Source of the DNA: Acidimicrobiales bacterium
Lineage (GTDB): Bacteria > Actinomycetota > Acidimicrobiia > Acidimicrobiales > Acidimicrobilacustridaceae
Length of the DNA: 64,000 nt
NCBI GenBank assembly: GCA_018401565.1
Contig: JAGYKS010000035.1
Coordinates: 1-64,000 of the forward strand
Reading direction: 5' to 3'
This document shows, piece by piece, positions 8,852 to 19,116 of this stretch; positions within the stretch are counted from its first letter, which is position 1; the number at the start of each line of letters is the position of its first letter. Below the pieces are notes generated by a model. That model saw only the letters and a program-made list of their open reading frames with translations. It was not told the origin of the DNA and did not search any database. A program made the translations under genes and the position numbers.

Positions 8852-10012
8852 GTGACCTTCGAACTGAGCGACGACGCCGAAGCCCTGCGCACCGTGGTGC
8901 GTGACTTCGCCACCGCTGAGGTGGCCCCCCATGCCGCCGAGTGGGACCGTGACCACAGCTTTCCCACCGACACCGTGCTGGCCATGGGCGAGCTGGGATT
9001 GTTCGGCATTCCGTTCCCTACCGAACACGGCGGTGGCGGCGGAAACCTCACGCTGTTGTGCGTGGCCATCGAAGAACTGGCCCGTGTCGACCAGTCGGTG
9101 GCCATCACCCTGGAAGCAGGTGTGGGGCTGGGGGCCAACCCCATCTACCGCTTCGGCACCGACGAACAGCGCCAGCGCTGGTTGCCGGACCTCGTGGCGG
9201 GTCGGGCCCTGGCCGGGTTCGGGCTCACCGAACCCGATGCCGGCAGCGACGCCGGAGCCACCCGCACCAAGGCCGTGCTCGACGGCGACCACTGGGTGAT
9301 CAACGGAGAAAAGGCCTTCATCACCAACTCGGGCACCGACATCACGTCGCTGGTCACGGTCACCGCCGTCACCAGCACCGACGAGGCGTCTGGCCGCCCC
9401 AACATCTCCACCATCGTGGTGCCGTCGGGCACCCCCGGGTTCACCGTGCAGCCGTCGTACCGCAAGATGGGCTGGCATGCCTCGGACACCCACGGCCTCA
9501 CGTTCACCGACTGTGCCGTACCCGCCGACCATTTGCTCGGTGACGAGGGTCGGGGGTTTGCCAACTTCTTGTCCATCCTCGACGAGGGTCGCGTGGCGTT
9601 GGCGGCCATGGCCGTGGGCGTGATCCAGGGATGTCTCGACGAATGCCAGCGCTACGCCAACGAGCGCCACACGTTCGGCAGGCCCATCGGGTCCAACCAG
9701 GCCGTGGCCTTTGCCATCGCCGACCTGGCCGTCGCCGCCCACACCGCCCGGCTGATCACCTACCAGGCCGCCGAACTGGCCGACGCCGGAAAGCCGTACA
9801 AGACCGAAGCGGCCATGGCCAAGCTGTACGCCACCGAGGCGGCCGTCACCGCCACCCGCACCGCCACCCAGGTGTTCGGCGGTTCCGGGTACATGGACGA
9901 GACGCCTGTGGCCCGCCACTACCGCGACGCCAAGGTGCTGGAGATCGGCGAGGGCACCAGCGAGGTGCAGCGGCTGGTCATCTCGCGGGCCCTCGGCCTG
10001 CCCGTGCGCTGA
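8852..10012 (+). CDS. Acyl-CoA dehydrogenase
   Basis: Intact frame of 386 residues. FAD enzyme that introduces the alpha-beta double bond in an acyl-CoA and passes electrons to ETF. It shows the family signature GFGLTEPDAGSDAG, the FAD/substrate strand GEKAFITNSGTD, and the C-terminal segment KVLEIGEGTSEVQRLVISRA, where the Glu of EGT is in the position of the catalytic base of short/medium-chain members. The VFGGSGYMDETPVARHYRDA segment is also typical. The substrate chain cannot be assigned. GTG 8852 is the only start that fits the N-terminal FELSDDAEALR helix and it lies 8 nt after a -10 box. Confidence 0.92.
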   Translation: MTFELSDDAEALRTVVRDFATAEVAPHAAEWDRDHSFPTDTVLAMGELGLFGIPFPTEHGGGGGNLTLLCVAIEELARVDQSVAITLEAGVGLGANPIYRFGTDEQRQRWLPDLVAGRALAGFGLTEPDAGSDAGATRTKAVLDGDHWVINGEKAFITNSGTDITSLVTVTAVTSTDEASGRPNISTIVVPSGTPGFTVQPSYRKMGWHASDTHGLTFTDCAVPADHLLGDEGRGFANFLSILDEGRVALAAMAVGVIQGCLDECQRYANERHTFGRPIGSNQAVAFAIADLAVAAHTARLITYQAAELADAGKPYKTEAAMAKLYATEAAVTATRTATQVFGGSGYMDETPVARHYRDAKVLEIGEGTSEVQRLVISRALGLPVR

Positions 10013-10036
10013 CGACTCCTCGGCGTTGGTGACTGG

Positions 10037-10042
10037 TACGTT
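10037..10042 (+). promoter_or_regulatory. Leaderless-type -10 box TACGTT
   Basis: TACGTT lies 7 nt before the ATG at 10050, matching TANNNT plus a start codon as the first transcribed base. Confidence 0.45.
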
Positions 10043-10049
10043 CATCGCC

Positions 10050-11567
10050 ATGTCATCGCGCCCGCATCGCTCCTGGACACAGCGCCTCGTGCTGAGTCTC
10101 AACGTGCTGCTGGTGCTGGGCCTGCTCACCTCGGCAGTGGCGTTGCTGCGCTACAACGACCAGGTCGGCCAGATCAACCGCATCGCTGGCCAGGGCACGC
10201 TCACGCAGGTGACCACGTCGGACGAACCCATCAACATCCTGGTGGTGGGGGTGGACAACGCCGAAGGCCTCGACCCCGACGACCCCGTGCTGCGGGGACG
10301 CTTCGAGGCGTCTCTGCTGAGCGACACAATCATGGTGGTGCGCATCGATCCTGCCGCCAACCGGGCGTGGTTGCTGTCGATCCCGCGAGACCTGTGGGTC
10401 ACCATCGCCGGCACCGGCACCGAGGGAAAGATCAACTCGGCGTTGTCGCTGGGCGGACCCGAGATGCTCATCGACACGCTGCAAACCGAGCTGGACATCC
10501 CCATCAACCACTACGTGCAGGTGAACTTCGCCGGCTTCCGCAATCTGGTTGAGGTCATCGGGGGGGTGCCGGTGTGGTTTGAGTACCCGGCCCGTGACCA
10601 GAACTCGGGGCTGGCGGTGGAATCGCCGGGGTGCGTGAACCTTGAGGGTGAACAGGCGCTGGCTTTCGTCCGATCCAGGTATTACGAGGTGCTCATCGAT
10701 GGCGAGTGGATCAGCGACCCCACCTCCGACCGTGGCCGCATCGCCCGCCAGCAGGCGTTCATCCGGGCGGCGCTGAACCGGGCCGTCAACCAGGGGGCCC
10801 GCAACCCGTTCGAGATGCAGCGCCTCATCACCGCCACCCAGGGCGAGGTGGTGCTCGACGACAACCTCAGTCTCGACACCCTGCTCGGGTTGGGTGAGCG
10901 CTTCAAGGACTTCAACGTGGAGGCGTTCGAGGTGGTGTCGTTGCCCACCGACGACGGCTTCGCTGGTGCGGCCTCGGTGGCCTACCTGCGCGAAGTGGAG
11001 GCCCAGCCGCTGCTGGCGGTGTTCCGGGGCCAGAACCTGTTCGGCACGCCCAATGCCCTGGTGCGCGTTGATGTGCGCAACGGCACCGGGGCCGCTGGTC
11101 AGGCCTCGCAGGTGGCAGCAGACCTCACCGCCGAGGGATTCACGGTGGTGGGAACCGGCGACGCCCCCGGTTACAGCGGCCCCACCGTGATCCGGTACGT
11201 CCGGGGCGGCCTGCTGCAGGCCGTGTTGCTGGCGCGCTACCTGGGACTGGACGTGCCCATCGAGCAGGCCGCCGACGGGGAGATCACCGGCGACACCGGC
11301 GTGGTGCTCATCACCGGTGACGACTGGACGGGCCTGCTGGCCGAGCCGGTCGAGGCCGACAACTTCCAGACCTATCTCGACCAGTACGCCGCCGAGGTGG
11401 CCGCCGACGCCGCCGACGCCGCCGGCGGCACCCCCACCACCGTCAGTGGCCTCACCATCGACAACCTTGCCGACGACACTCCGGTGGCGGTCCCGTCGGT
11501 CACCACCACCACCATCACCCCCGAGCGTTTCGTCCCCGCTCCTCCTGAGGGAGTGGTGTGCGGCTGA
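10050..11567 (+). CDS. LytR-CpsA-Psr (LCP) family cell-wall glycopolymer ligase
   Basis: Membrane-anchored enzyme that transfers a glycopolymer from its lipid carrier to peptidoglycan outside the cell. A single N-terminal TM segment (about residues 13-34, LVLSLNVLLVLGLLTSAVAL) is followed by the LCP domain. Visible there are INILVVGVDN, LLSDTIMVVRIDP, AWLLSIPRDLWV, HYVQVNFAGF and the arginine-rich ALAFVRSRYYE, which bind the pyrophosphate of the polyprenyl substrate. A LytR_C domain follows (VRVDVRNGTGAAGQASQVA). The tail is rich in Ala, Asp and Thr. The frame is intact at 505 residues. It heads the nucleotide-sugar and GT genes, so it probably attaches the polymer they make. Confidence 0.9.
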   Translation: MSSRPHRSWTQRLVLSLNVLLVLGLLTSAVALLRYNDQVGQINRIAGQGTLTQVTTSDEPINILVVGVDNAEGLDPDDPVLRGRFEASLLSDTIMVVRIDPAANRAWLLSIPRDLWVTIAGTGTEGKINSALSLGGPEMLIDTLQTELDIPINHYVQVNFAGFRNLVEVIGGVPVWFEYPARDQNSGLAVESPGCVNLEGEQALAFVRSRYYEVLIDGEWISDPTSDRGRIARQQAFIRAALNRAVNQGARNPFEMQRLITATQGEVVLDDNLSLDTLLGLGERFKDFNVEAFEVVSLPTDDGFAGAASVAYLREVEAQPLLAVFRGQNLFGTPNALVRVDVRNGTGAAGQASQVAADLTAEGFTVVGTGDAPGYSGPTVIRYVRGGLLQAVLLARYLGLDVPIEQAADGEITGDTGVVLITGDDWTGLLAEPVEADNFQTYLDQYAAEVAADAADAAGGTPTTVSGLTIDNLADDTPVAVPSVTTTTITPERFVPAPPEGVVCG

Positions 11568-11569
11568 TC

Positions 11570-11575
11570 TAGGCT
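11570..11575 (+). promoter_or_regulatory. Leaderless-type -10 box TAGGCT
   Basis: TAGGCT lies 7 nt before the ATG at 11583 and just after the stop of the LCP gene, giving the nucleotide-sugar genes their own promoter. Confidence 0.5.
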
Positions 11576-11582
11576 TGCGTCC

Positions 11583-12912
11583 ATGGCCAGTCCCATGAGA
11601 ACCCCCACACCCGGCAAGCGCGTCGCCGTCATCGGCGCCGGGTACGTCGGCATCACCACGGCGGTGTGTTTCGCCCATCTTGGCCATCACGTGGTGTGCG
11701 CCGACATCGAGCCCGACAAGATCGCAGCACTGTCTCGCGGCGAACTCACCCACTTCGAGCCCGGTCTGGGTGACCTGCTCACCGAAGGCCTCGCCTCGGG
11801 CCGCCTGCGTTTCGTGCTCGGTGCCACCGCCGCTGTGGACGGTGCCGAGTTCATCTACCTGTGCCTTCCCACCCCCATGTTGGGCGATGGCCGACCCAAC
11901 CTGTCGGCGTCTGGTGGACGTGGCCGACGAGGTCGGGCCCCACCTGGCCCCCAACGCCATCGTGGTCAACAAGTCCACCGTGCCGGTGGGTGCCACTCGC
12001 CTGGTGGCCGCCCATCTGGGTCGTGGCGACGTGGCCGTGGTGTCCAACCCCGAGTTCCTGCGTGAGGGCGCAGCGGTGAACGACTTCATGCATCCCGACC
12101 GGGTGGTCATCGGCGCCGACGACTCCGCCACCGCCATCCGCGTGGCCGAACTGTTCGCCGACGTGCCCGGGGCGGTGGTGGTCACCGACCCCGTGTCGGC
12201 CGAGACCATCAAGTACGCCGCCAACGCCTTTTTGGCCACCAAGCTGTCGTTCGTCAACGCCCTTGCGGCGGTGTGCGAGTCGGTGGGCGCCGACGCCGAC
12301 GACGTGCTGCTGGGAGTGGGGTACGACCGCCGGGTGGGTCGTGAGTTCCTGCGTCCCGGGCCGGGCTGGGGCGGGTCGTGCTTCCCCAAAGACACCCGGG
12401 CCCTGCTGCACATGGCCAACGACGCCGGCTACGAGTTCGGCCTGCTGCAGGCCGTGCTCGACGCCAACGACGAGCAGTTCGACCGCACCGCATCCAAGGT
12501 GCTGAAACTCGCCGGGGTGGCACCGGGCGGCGACGCCACCGGGGTGACCATCGCCGCATGGGGCCTCACGTTCAAAGCCGACACCGACGACCTGCGTGAC
12601 TCCCCGGCGCTCGAGGTGCTGCGGCGTGTGGTTGCCGCCGGGGCCACCGTGCGGGCCTACGACCCGGTCATCAACGCCGCCCGCATGGAGCCGTTGGGGC
12701 TGTCCATCGAGGTGGTCGACGATCCCTACGCCGCCTGTGAGGGAGCCACCGTGCTCACCGTGCTCACCGAATGGGACGAGTTCCGCCATCTGGACCTGGC
12801 CAAGGTGGCCACCACGCTGGCCGAGCGTCGGGTGGTCGACACCCGCAACGTGCTCGACCGCAACCAGCTGGTGCGTCACAGGTTCATCAGCGACAACATC
12901 GGGCGGCGCTGA
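11583..12912 (+). CDS. UDP-glucose/GDP-mannose dehydrogenase family protein (frameshifted)
   Basis: NAD-dependent four-electron oxidation of a nucleotide sugar to the uronate, most likely UDP-glucose to UDP-glucuronate. The N-terminus has the Rossmann motif [18 protein letters not shown]. After an indel near 11900 the frame resumes with [35 protein letters not shown], the [12 protein letters not shown] helix, and [14 protein letters not shown] with the catalytic Cys. A C-terminal domain with [20 protein letters not shown] follows. About 440 residues, the normal length. Its stop overlaps the start of the UDP-xylose synthase gene (TGATG), and the two steps are consecutive, which favours UDP-glucose as the substrate. 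Confidence 0.85.
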
Positions 12913-13855
12913 TGGGTCGGGTGGTGATCACCGGTGGCGCCGGGTTTTGGGTGCCACCTTGTGCCGGGAGTTGCTGGCCCGGGGTCAGCAGGTACTGGTG
13001 GTGGACAACCTGGCCACCGGCCGGGTAGCCAACATCGCCGACCTGCTCGACGATCCCGGCTTCGCCTTCGTCGAGCACGACGTCAGCAACCCCATTGAGG
13101 TGGACGGGCCCGTGGAGGCCGTGTTGCACTTCGCCAGCCTGGCGTCGCCCATTGACTATCTCAACCGACCCATTCAGACACTTAAAAGTGGCAGCCTCGG
13201 CACCCACAATTCGCTGGGTTTGGCCGTGGCCAAGGGGGCCCGGTACCTGCTGGCGTCCACCAGTGAGGTGTACGGCGATCCCGAGGTGCACCCCCAGCCC
13301 GAAACCTACTGGGGGCACGTCAACCCGGTCGGCCCACGCGGGGTCTACGACGAGTCCAAGCGGTTCGCCGAGTCCATGGCCACCGCCTACGCCCAGGTGC
13401 ACGCAGTGCCGGTGCGCATCGCCCGCATCTTCAACACCTACGGCCCGTTCATGCGTCCCGACGACGGCCGGGTGGTGTCCAACATGCTGGTGCAGGCCAT
13501 CTCGGGCATCCCGCTCACCATCTACGGCGATGGGTCGCAGACCCGTTCGTTCTGCTTCGTCACCGACCTGGTGGCCGGGTTGCTGGCCCTGCTCGACAGC
13601 GACCACGAAGGCCCCATGAACATCGGCAACCCGGTGGAGTTCACCGTGGCCGAACTGGCCACCAAGGTCGGTGAGGTGCTCGGCACCGACGTGGCCGTCA
13701 CCCACATGGACCTGCCCGTCGACGACCCCCGCCAGCGCCGCCCCGACATCACCCTGGCCCGCACCGTGCTGGGCTGGGAACCCACCGTGCAACTGGCCGA
13801 GGGTCTGGCCATCACCGCCGACTACTTCCGCCAGCGGCTCGCCGACGACCGGTAG
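12912..13855 (+). CDS. UDP-glucuronate decarboxylase (UDP-xylose synthase) family SDR (frameshifted)
   Basis: Extended SDR that decarboxylates UDP-glucuronate to UDP-xylose. The start [12 protein letters not shown] is the Gly-rich NAD motif; an indel near 12947-12955 interrupts it and the frame resumes with [20 protein letters not shown]. Diagnostic segments are [30 protein letters not shown] with the catalytic Tyr and Lys, [20 protein letters not shown], and [14 protein letters not shown]. Together these match UXS enzymes better than other SDR epimerases. About 314 residues. It overlaps the dehydrogenase by one base, so the pair would make UDP-xylose from UDP-glucose. Confidence 0.8.
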
Positions 13856-13858
13856 GCT
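13853..13858 (+). promoter_or_regulatory. Leaderless-type -10 box TAGGCT formed on a stop codon
   Basis: The TAG stop of the UDP-xylose synthase gene is the first half of TAGGCT, which lies 7 nt before GTG 13866. The terminating codon of one gene thus doubles as promoter of the next. Confidence 0.45.
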
Positions 13859-13865
13859 CGGGGCT

Positions 13866-14910
<1,045 letters not shown>

Positions 14911-14926
14911 TGATGGGGGTCCGCGC

Positions 14927-16063
14927 ATGAGCGCCCTGCGTGCCGGTCCCCGAGTGGCTGTCACCGTGGAGCAGTGCTGGCATCGGGTGCCCGGGGGACG
15001 GCCACCTCGGTGCTCACCACCATCGACGCCATGGTGGCCCACACCGACGTGAACCTCATCGGGTTGGCTGCCGCCCACCTGCGACCGGCCCCGGCGCCTT
15101 TTGTCCCTGCCATCCCGGTGGCGATGATGCCGCTGCCGCGGCCCGTGCTGTACGAGGCGTGGCACTGGCTGCGCCGCCCGTCGGGAACGTGGGCCACCGG
15201 GCCGGTGGATGTCACCTGGGCCAGCGGCATGGTGGTGCCCCCGGCCACATCACCGCTGGTGGTCACCGTCCACGACCTGGACTGGATCGACAATCCCGGG
15301 GCTTTCACCCGCCGGGGGCTTCGCCTGTTCCGGCGGTCACTGGCGCTCACCATTCGTGACGCCGCCGTGGTGGTGTGTCCGTCGCAGGCCACAGCCGATG
15401 CCTGTGTGGTCCATGGCATCTCGCCCCACCGGCTTCGGGTGGTGCCGTGGTCGGTGTCCACCCCGGTGGCCGATGACGATGCCGTCGCGGCGGTCCGCCG
15501 CCGCCACGGCCTCACCGAGCCGTATGTGCTGTGGGTGGGCACGGTGGAGCCACGCAAGAACCTGCCGGCGGTGGTGCGTGCGTGGCGGCGCCTGCACGAC
15601 GCCGGGTCCCGGGCCGAACTGGTGCTGGTGGGGCCGCGTGGATGGTCTGAGGATCTCGACCGGCTGCTGGGTGCTGACCGCGCCGGGGTGCACGTGCTGG
15701 GGTTCGTCAGCGGTGACGAGCTCGCCGCCATCTACCGCGGTGCCGAGGTGCTGTGTTACCCGAGCCTGGCCGAGGGGTTTGGCCTGCCGGTGCTCGAAGC
15801 CATGGCCCAGGGCACCCCGGTGGTCACGTCGGTGGGCACCGCCACCGCCGAGGTGGCCGGTGACGACGGCACCGCTGCGGTACTGGTTGAACCCGACGAC
15901 ATCTCATCCATCGCCACCGCCCTGGATCGCATCACCTCGCACGCCGACGTGCGGGCGGCCATGTCGGCAGCGGCGATCACCCGGGCAGCGGGCTTTTCTC
16001 CCCAGCGCACCGCTGAGGGGATGGCGGCGAGCGGTCGCTGACGCCGCCGGTGGCGCGCAGTGA
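14927..16063 (+). CDS. GT4 glycosyltransferase (two frameshifts)
   Basis: GT-B glycosyltransferase of the GT4/group 1 family. The reconstructed start MSALRAGPRVAVTVEQCWH joins GTATSVLTTIDAMVAHTDV after an indel in a G run near 14995. The middle has SPLVVTVHDLDWID, then VLWVGTVEPRKNLPAVVRAW, GAEVLCYPSLAEGFGLPVLE (donor-binding EX7E-type loop) and AQGTPVVTSVGTATAEVAG. An extra G near 16020 hides the true end, EGWRRAVADAAGGAQ, at 16063. No TM segment, so probably cytoplasmic or peripheral. The end overlaps the next GT gene's GTG by 4 bp. The sugar is unknown. Confidence 0.8.
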
Positions 16064-17305
16064 CCCGCGCCGCCGGTGACATGCATGTCGGCATCAACCT
16101 GCTGTGGCTGGTGCCCGGTGTGGTGGGCGGGAGCGAGGACTACACCCTGGGGCTGTTGCACGAACTGGCCGATCGCGGGTCGCCGGTGCCGGTCACGTTG
16201 TTCGTGAATCGGTCGTTTGCCGCCGTTCACACCGACCTGTGCGCCCGCTTGCACACCGTGGTGGCCCCGGTGTCAGGACGGTCCAAAGCCGTGCGGGTGC
16301 TGGCCGACAACACCTGGCTTGCGTGGGCGTTGCGACGCCAGCGCATCACCGTGGTGCACCACATGGGCGGTCTGGTGCCATTTGTGGATGCCGGGTTGGG
16401 TCGTGATGGTGCCCGGGTGCTCACCGTGCACGACCTGCAGCCGCTTGAACTCCCGCACAATTTTTCGTTGGTCAAGAGGTGGTTCGAGCGGGTTGCGGTG
16501 CCGTGGTCGGTGGGCCGTGCCGACGTGGTGTCCACCCTCAACGACCACGTTGCCCGCAGTGTGCGGGCCCGGTTCGCAATCCCCGACAACCAATGCGCCG
16601 TGGTGCCCCCCGGGGCCCGCCGCCCCGGCGAGTCAACACCTGCACACGGCCCGACGCACGAGCGGCCCTGAACCCGAACTGCCTGACGCCACCGGCGTGC
16701 TCGATCGTCTGGGTCTCACCGGGGTGCAGTACCTGCTGTACCCAGCCATCACCTACCCCCACAAAAATCACATCACCGCCATCCGTGCTCTGGCCGGGTT
16801 GCGCCAGTCGCATCCCGAGGTGCGTCTTGTGCTCACCGGCGGCACTGGGGGTGCCGAGGAGGCGGTGGCAGCAGTGATCGCCGCCAGTGGGTGTGCCGAC
16901 CGCATCGTGCGGCCCGGTCGGGTGACGTCGGCCGAACTGGTGGCGCTGTACCGTGGCGCCACTGCACTGGTGTTCCCGTCACGTTTTGAGGGGTTCGGGT
17001 TGCCTGTTTTGGAAGCAATGCGACTGGGGTGTCCGGTGGTGGTGTCATCCACCACTGCGGTTGCCGACCTCGCCGGTGACGCCGGTTTGGCCGTTGACCC
17101 CGACGACGTGGCCGGGTGGTCAGTGGCCATGGCCCGGGTGTGTGACGACGACGGCCTGCGGCGCACCATGGCGGCCACCGGTGTGGAGCGGGCCGCCGGG
17201 TACACATGGGATCGCTCGGTCGACGCCCTGCAGTCGGCGTGGCAGCTGGCGCAGGCGATCGCAGGCGGTCAGCGAAGCACGACCACCACAGGGCTCACGT
17301 CATGA
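16060..17305 (+). CDS. GT4 glycosyltransferase (frameshifted)
   Basis: GT-B glycosyltransferase. The GTG at 16060 overlaps the preceding stop (GTGA); MHVGINLLWLVPGVVGGSED at 16081 is an alternative start that keeps the whole first domain. The acceptor domain includes ITVVHHMGGLVPF and VLTVHDLQPLELPHNFS. An indel near 16620-16670 separates it from the donor domain: YLLYPAITYPHKNHITAIRA, VRLVLTGGTGGAEEAV, GATALVFPSRFEGFGLPVLE and GCPVVVSSTTAVADLAGD. About 410 residues. Its stop is the first of four ATGA overlaps in the repeat at 17301-17356. It shares the operon of the GTs on both sides. Confidence 0.8.
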
Positions 17306-17356
17306 GCAGGGTCACGTCATGAGCAGGGCCACACGATGAGCGGGCTCACGTCATGA
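17301..17356 (+). repeat. Four-copy 17-bp tandem repeat carrying ATGA start/stop overlaps
   Basis: ATG codons stand at 17302, 17319, 17336 and 17353, exactly 17 bp apart, each within a CACGTCATGA-like unit (the third copy is CACACGATGA). The first ATGA overlaps the stop of the upstream GT gene and the last ATG starts the next GT gene. Between them lie three complete mini-ORFs of six codons (MSRVTS, MSRATR, MSGLTS). Each ends in a TGA that overlaps the next ATG. Because 17 is one less than six codons, every copy preserves the overlap. Confidence 0.9.
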
Positions 17357-18666
17357 ACATCGTGGTGTTGTGCCCTCATTTCGCCCCCGACATGGCCCCC
17401 ACCGGTGAGGTGATCAGTGCCATCACGTTGCGTCTGGCCGCCCGCGGTCACCGCCTGCATGTGGTCACCTCGTTGCCGTGGTACCGCCATCACGCCACCG
17501 AACCGGGCTGGGACGGCCAGTTGGTGCGTCACGAGGACACCAATTGGGGCCGCATCACCCGGGTGCACCCGTTCCCCACCGACAAGACCAACATCCCGGC
17601 CCGGGCCCTGGCCTTTGGGGGCTTCACCCTGCTGTCGGTCATCGAGGGAGTCCTCACCTCGGCACGACCCGACGTGGTGCTGGCCATGTCCCCACCCATC
17701 ACCCTTGGGGCCGCCGGGTGGGCCGTGGCCCGGTCGCGGCGGGCGCCGTTTGTGTTCAACATCCAGGACGTGTTCCCCGATGTGGCCGTGGACCTCGGCC
17801 TGCTCACCAACAAGCGGGCCATCGCCGCTGCCCGCCGTCTGGAGGTCACCACCTACCGGCACGCCGATGCTGGTCACCGTGCTCAGCGACGAACTCGCCG
17901 CCAACGTGCGAGCCAAGCTGGCCGGGGTCGTGCCCGCCCACCGTCTCACCGAGGCTGTGGATCGCGTCCATGTGATCCCCAACTTTGTCGACACCTCAGC
18001 GATCTCGCCCCAGCCGGCACCCGGTGGGGCCCGGTACCGGTCGCAGTACGGCCTGGGGGATCGCACCGTGGTGATGTACGCCGGCAACGTGGGTCTCAGC
18101 CAGTCGCTGGACCTGGTGCTCCACGCCGCCCGCACCATGGCTCACCGCACCGACGTGGTGTTCGTCATCAACGGTGGCGGGTCGGCTCGCCAGTCGCTGA
18201 TGGCGTCGGCCGCCGGGCTCGACAACGTGGTGTTCGTGGACATGCAGCCCCGCCACCGACTGCCCGAGGTGCTGGCGGCCGGCGACGTCCACGTGGTGCC
18301 GCTGCGCACCGGGCTTGCGGCATCCAGCGTGCCGTCCAAGCTGTATTCCATCCTGCTGCCGGCCGGCCCATCGTGGCCAGCGTCGATCCTGGCACCGAGG
18401 TGCAACGCACCGTGGAAGCCGCCGGCGCCGGCCTGGCCGTGCCGCCCGACGACCCCGAGGCCTTCACCGGCGCCGTCGGGGCATTGGTCGACGACCCAGT
18501 CCGTCGCCGTGCCATGGGCGCCGCCGGCCGGAGTTTTGTGGAGGGATGGGCCTCACCCGAGGCGGTGGCACTGGCCTACGAGCAGCTGTTCGACCGCCTC
18601 ATCGCCGAGCGTTCCCGCTATCCGGTGGGCATCCGGCGGCCCAGATCATCCAGCGGCAGGCGCTGA
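17353..18666 (+). CDS. GT4 glycosyltransferase, WbuB/WcaI-like (two frameshifts)
   Basis: GT-B enzyme of the subgroup that starts with LCPHFAPDMAPTGEVISAI, as in WbuB/WcaI-type transferases of capsule and O-antigen clusters. Other segments: FVFNIQDVFPDVAVDLGLL (which recalls the polyprenyl-lipid-interacting strand of that subgroup), VIPNFVDTSAI, TVVMYAGNVGLSQSLDLVL, DVHVVPLRTGLAASSVPSKL and GTEVQRTVEAAGAGLAVPPD. Indels are inferred near 17870 and 18358. The last ~240 bp has a diverged second copy at 21590-21850. Translation may depend on the ATGA repeat that precedes it. Sugar specificity unknown. Confidence 0.8.
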   Translation: MNIVVLCPHFAPDMAPTGEVISAITLRLAARGHRLHVVTSLPWYRHHATEPGWDGQLVRHEDTNWGRITRVHPFPTDKTNIPARALAFGGFTLLSVIEGVLTSARPDVVLAMSPPITLGAAGWAVARSRRAPFVFNIQDVFPDVAVDLGLLTNKRAIAAARRLEVTTYRHADAGHRAQRRTRRQRASQAGRGRARPPSHRGCGSRPCDPQLCRHLSDLAPAGTRWGPVPVAVRPGGSHRGDVRRQRGSQPVAGPGAPRRPHHGSPHRRGVRHQRWRVGSPVADGVGRRARQRGVRGHAAPPPTARGAGGRRRPRGAAAHRACGIQRAVQAVFHPAAGRPIVASVDPGTEVQRTVEAAGAGLAVPPDDPEAFTGAVGALVDDPVRRRAMGAAGRSFVEGWASPEAVALAYEQLFDRLIAERSRYPVGIRRPRSSSGRR

Positions 18667-19103
18667 GCTACGGACGCACAGTTGGTCGAGGACGTCGTGC
18701 CTTTTAAGCTGCCGATTTCAAAGCATCAGCTGAATCTCCGGCAGACCCGGATGCACTCGCAGTCGCAGTCGCATGAATATGGGGCACATGTAATCACGAA
18801 CCCAATCATGGAGATAGTGGCATTCCAGGTAACGACCGCTACAGCTACCTGTGAACAACCCCGTCTGGACCACCGCGCCGAAGACCGCCTGCCCCTGAAA
18901 CTCGCCCGGGTAGGTAAGTCTCCGGCTTGAGATACTCTCCCGCTAAGACCACCCTCATGCCGCATGTTCCCAGCAAGGGGGAAACGCAAAGGATCCTCAC
19001 ACAGATGTTCGTCCAAACAGCCCTGAAGGGTTCGGCGAGGGCGTAGTACCCTAAGGTCCGTTTTCCGCAATGCCGGGCTGCCTTCAAGCTCCGCCGTATT
19101 AGC
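18667..19103. other. Lower-GC intergenic region without a recognisable gene
   Basis: About 440 bp between a GT gene and the epimerase. An 82-codon plus-strand frame (18682-18930) and a 150-codon minus-strand frame (18726-19178) exist, but neither has recognisable motifs and the codon pattern is unlike the neighbours. GC drops here, marking the left end of the 18.7-21.6-kb insert. Confidence 0.6.
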
Positions 19104-19109
19104 TAGGAT
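19104..19109 (+). promoter_or_regulatory. Leaderless-type -10 box TAGGAT
   Basis: TAGGAT lies 7 nt before the ATG at 19117. The same spacing is used by the host-like genes, although this gene sits in the lower-GC insert. Confidence 0.45.
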
Positions 19110-19116
19110 CTCCGTC

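Noticed and set aside
10053..12419. 788-codon minus-strand frame across the LCP and dehydrogenase genes
   Set aside because: Shadow of the plus-strand genes; low-complexity translation with no domain.
17301..17356. Site-specific recombination or attachment site
   Set aside because: Repeat phase and overlap with stop/start codons explain it better; no integrase or inverted arms are present.
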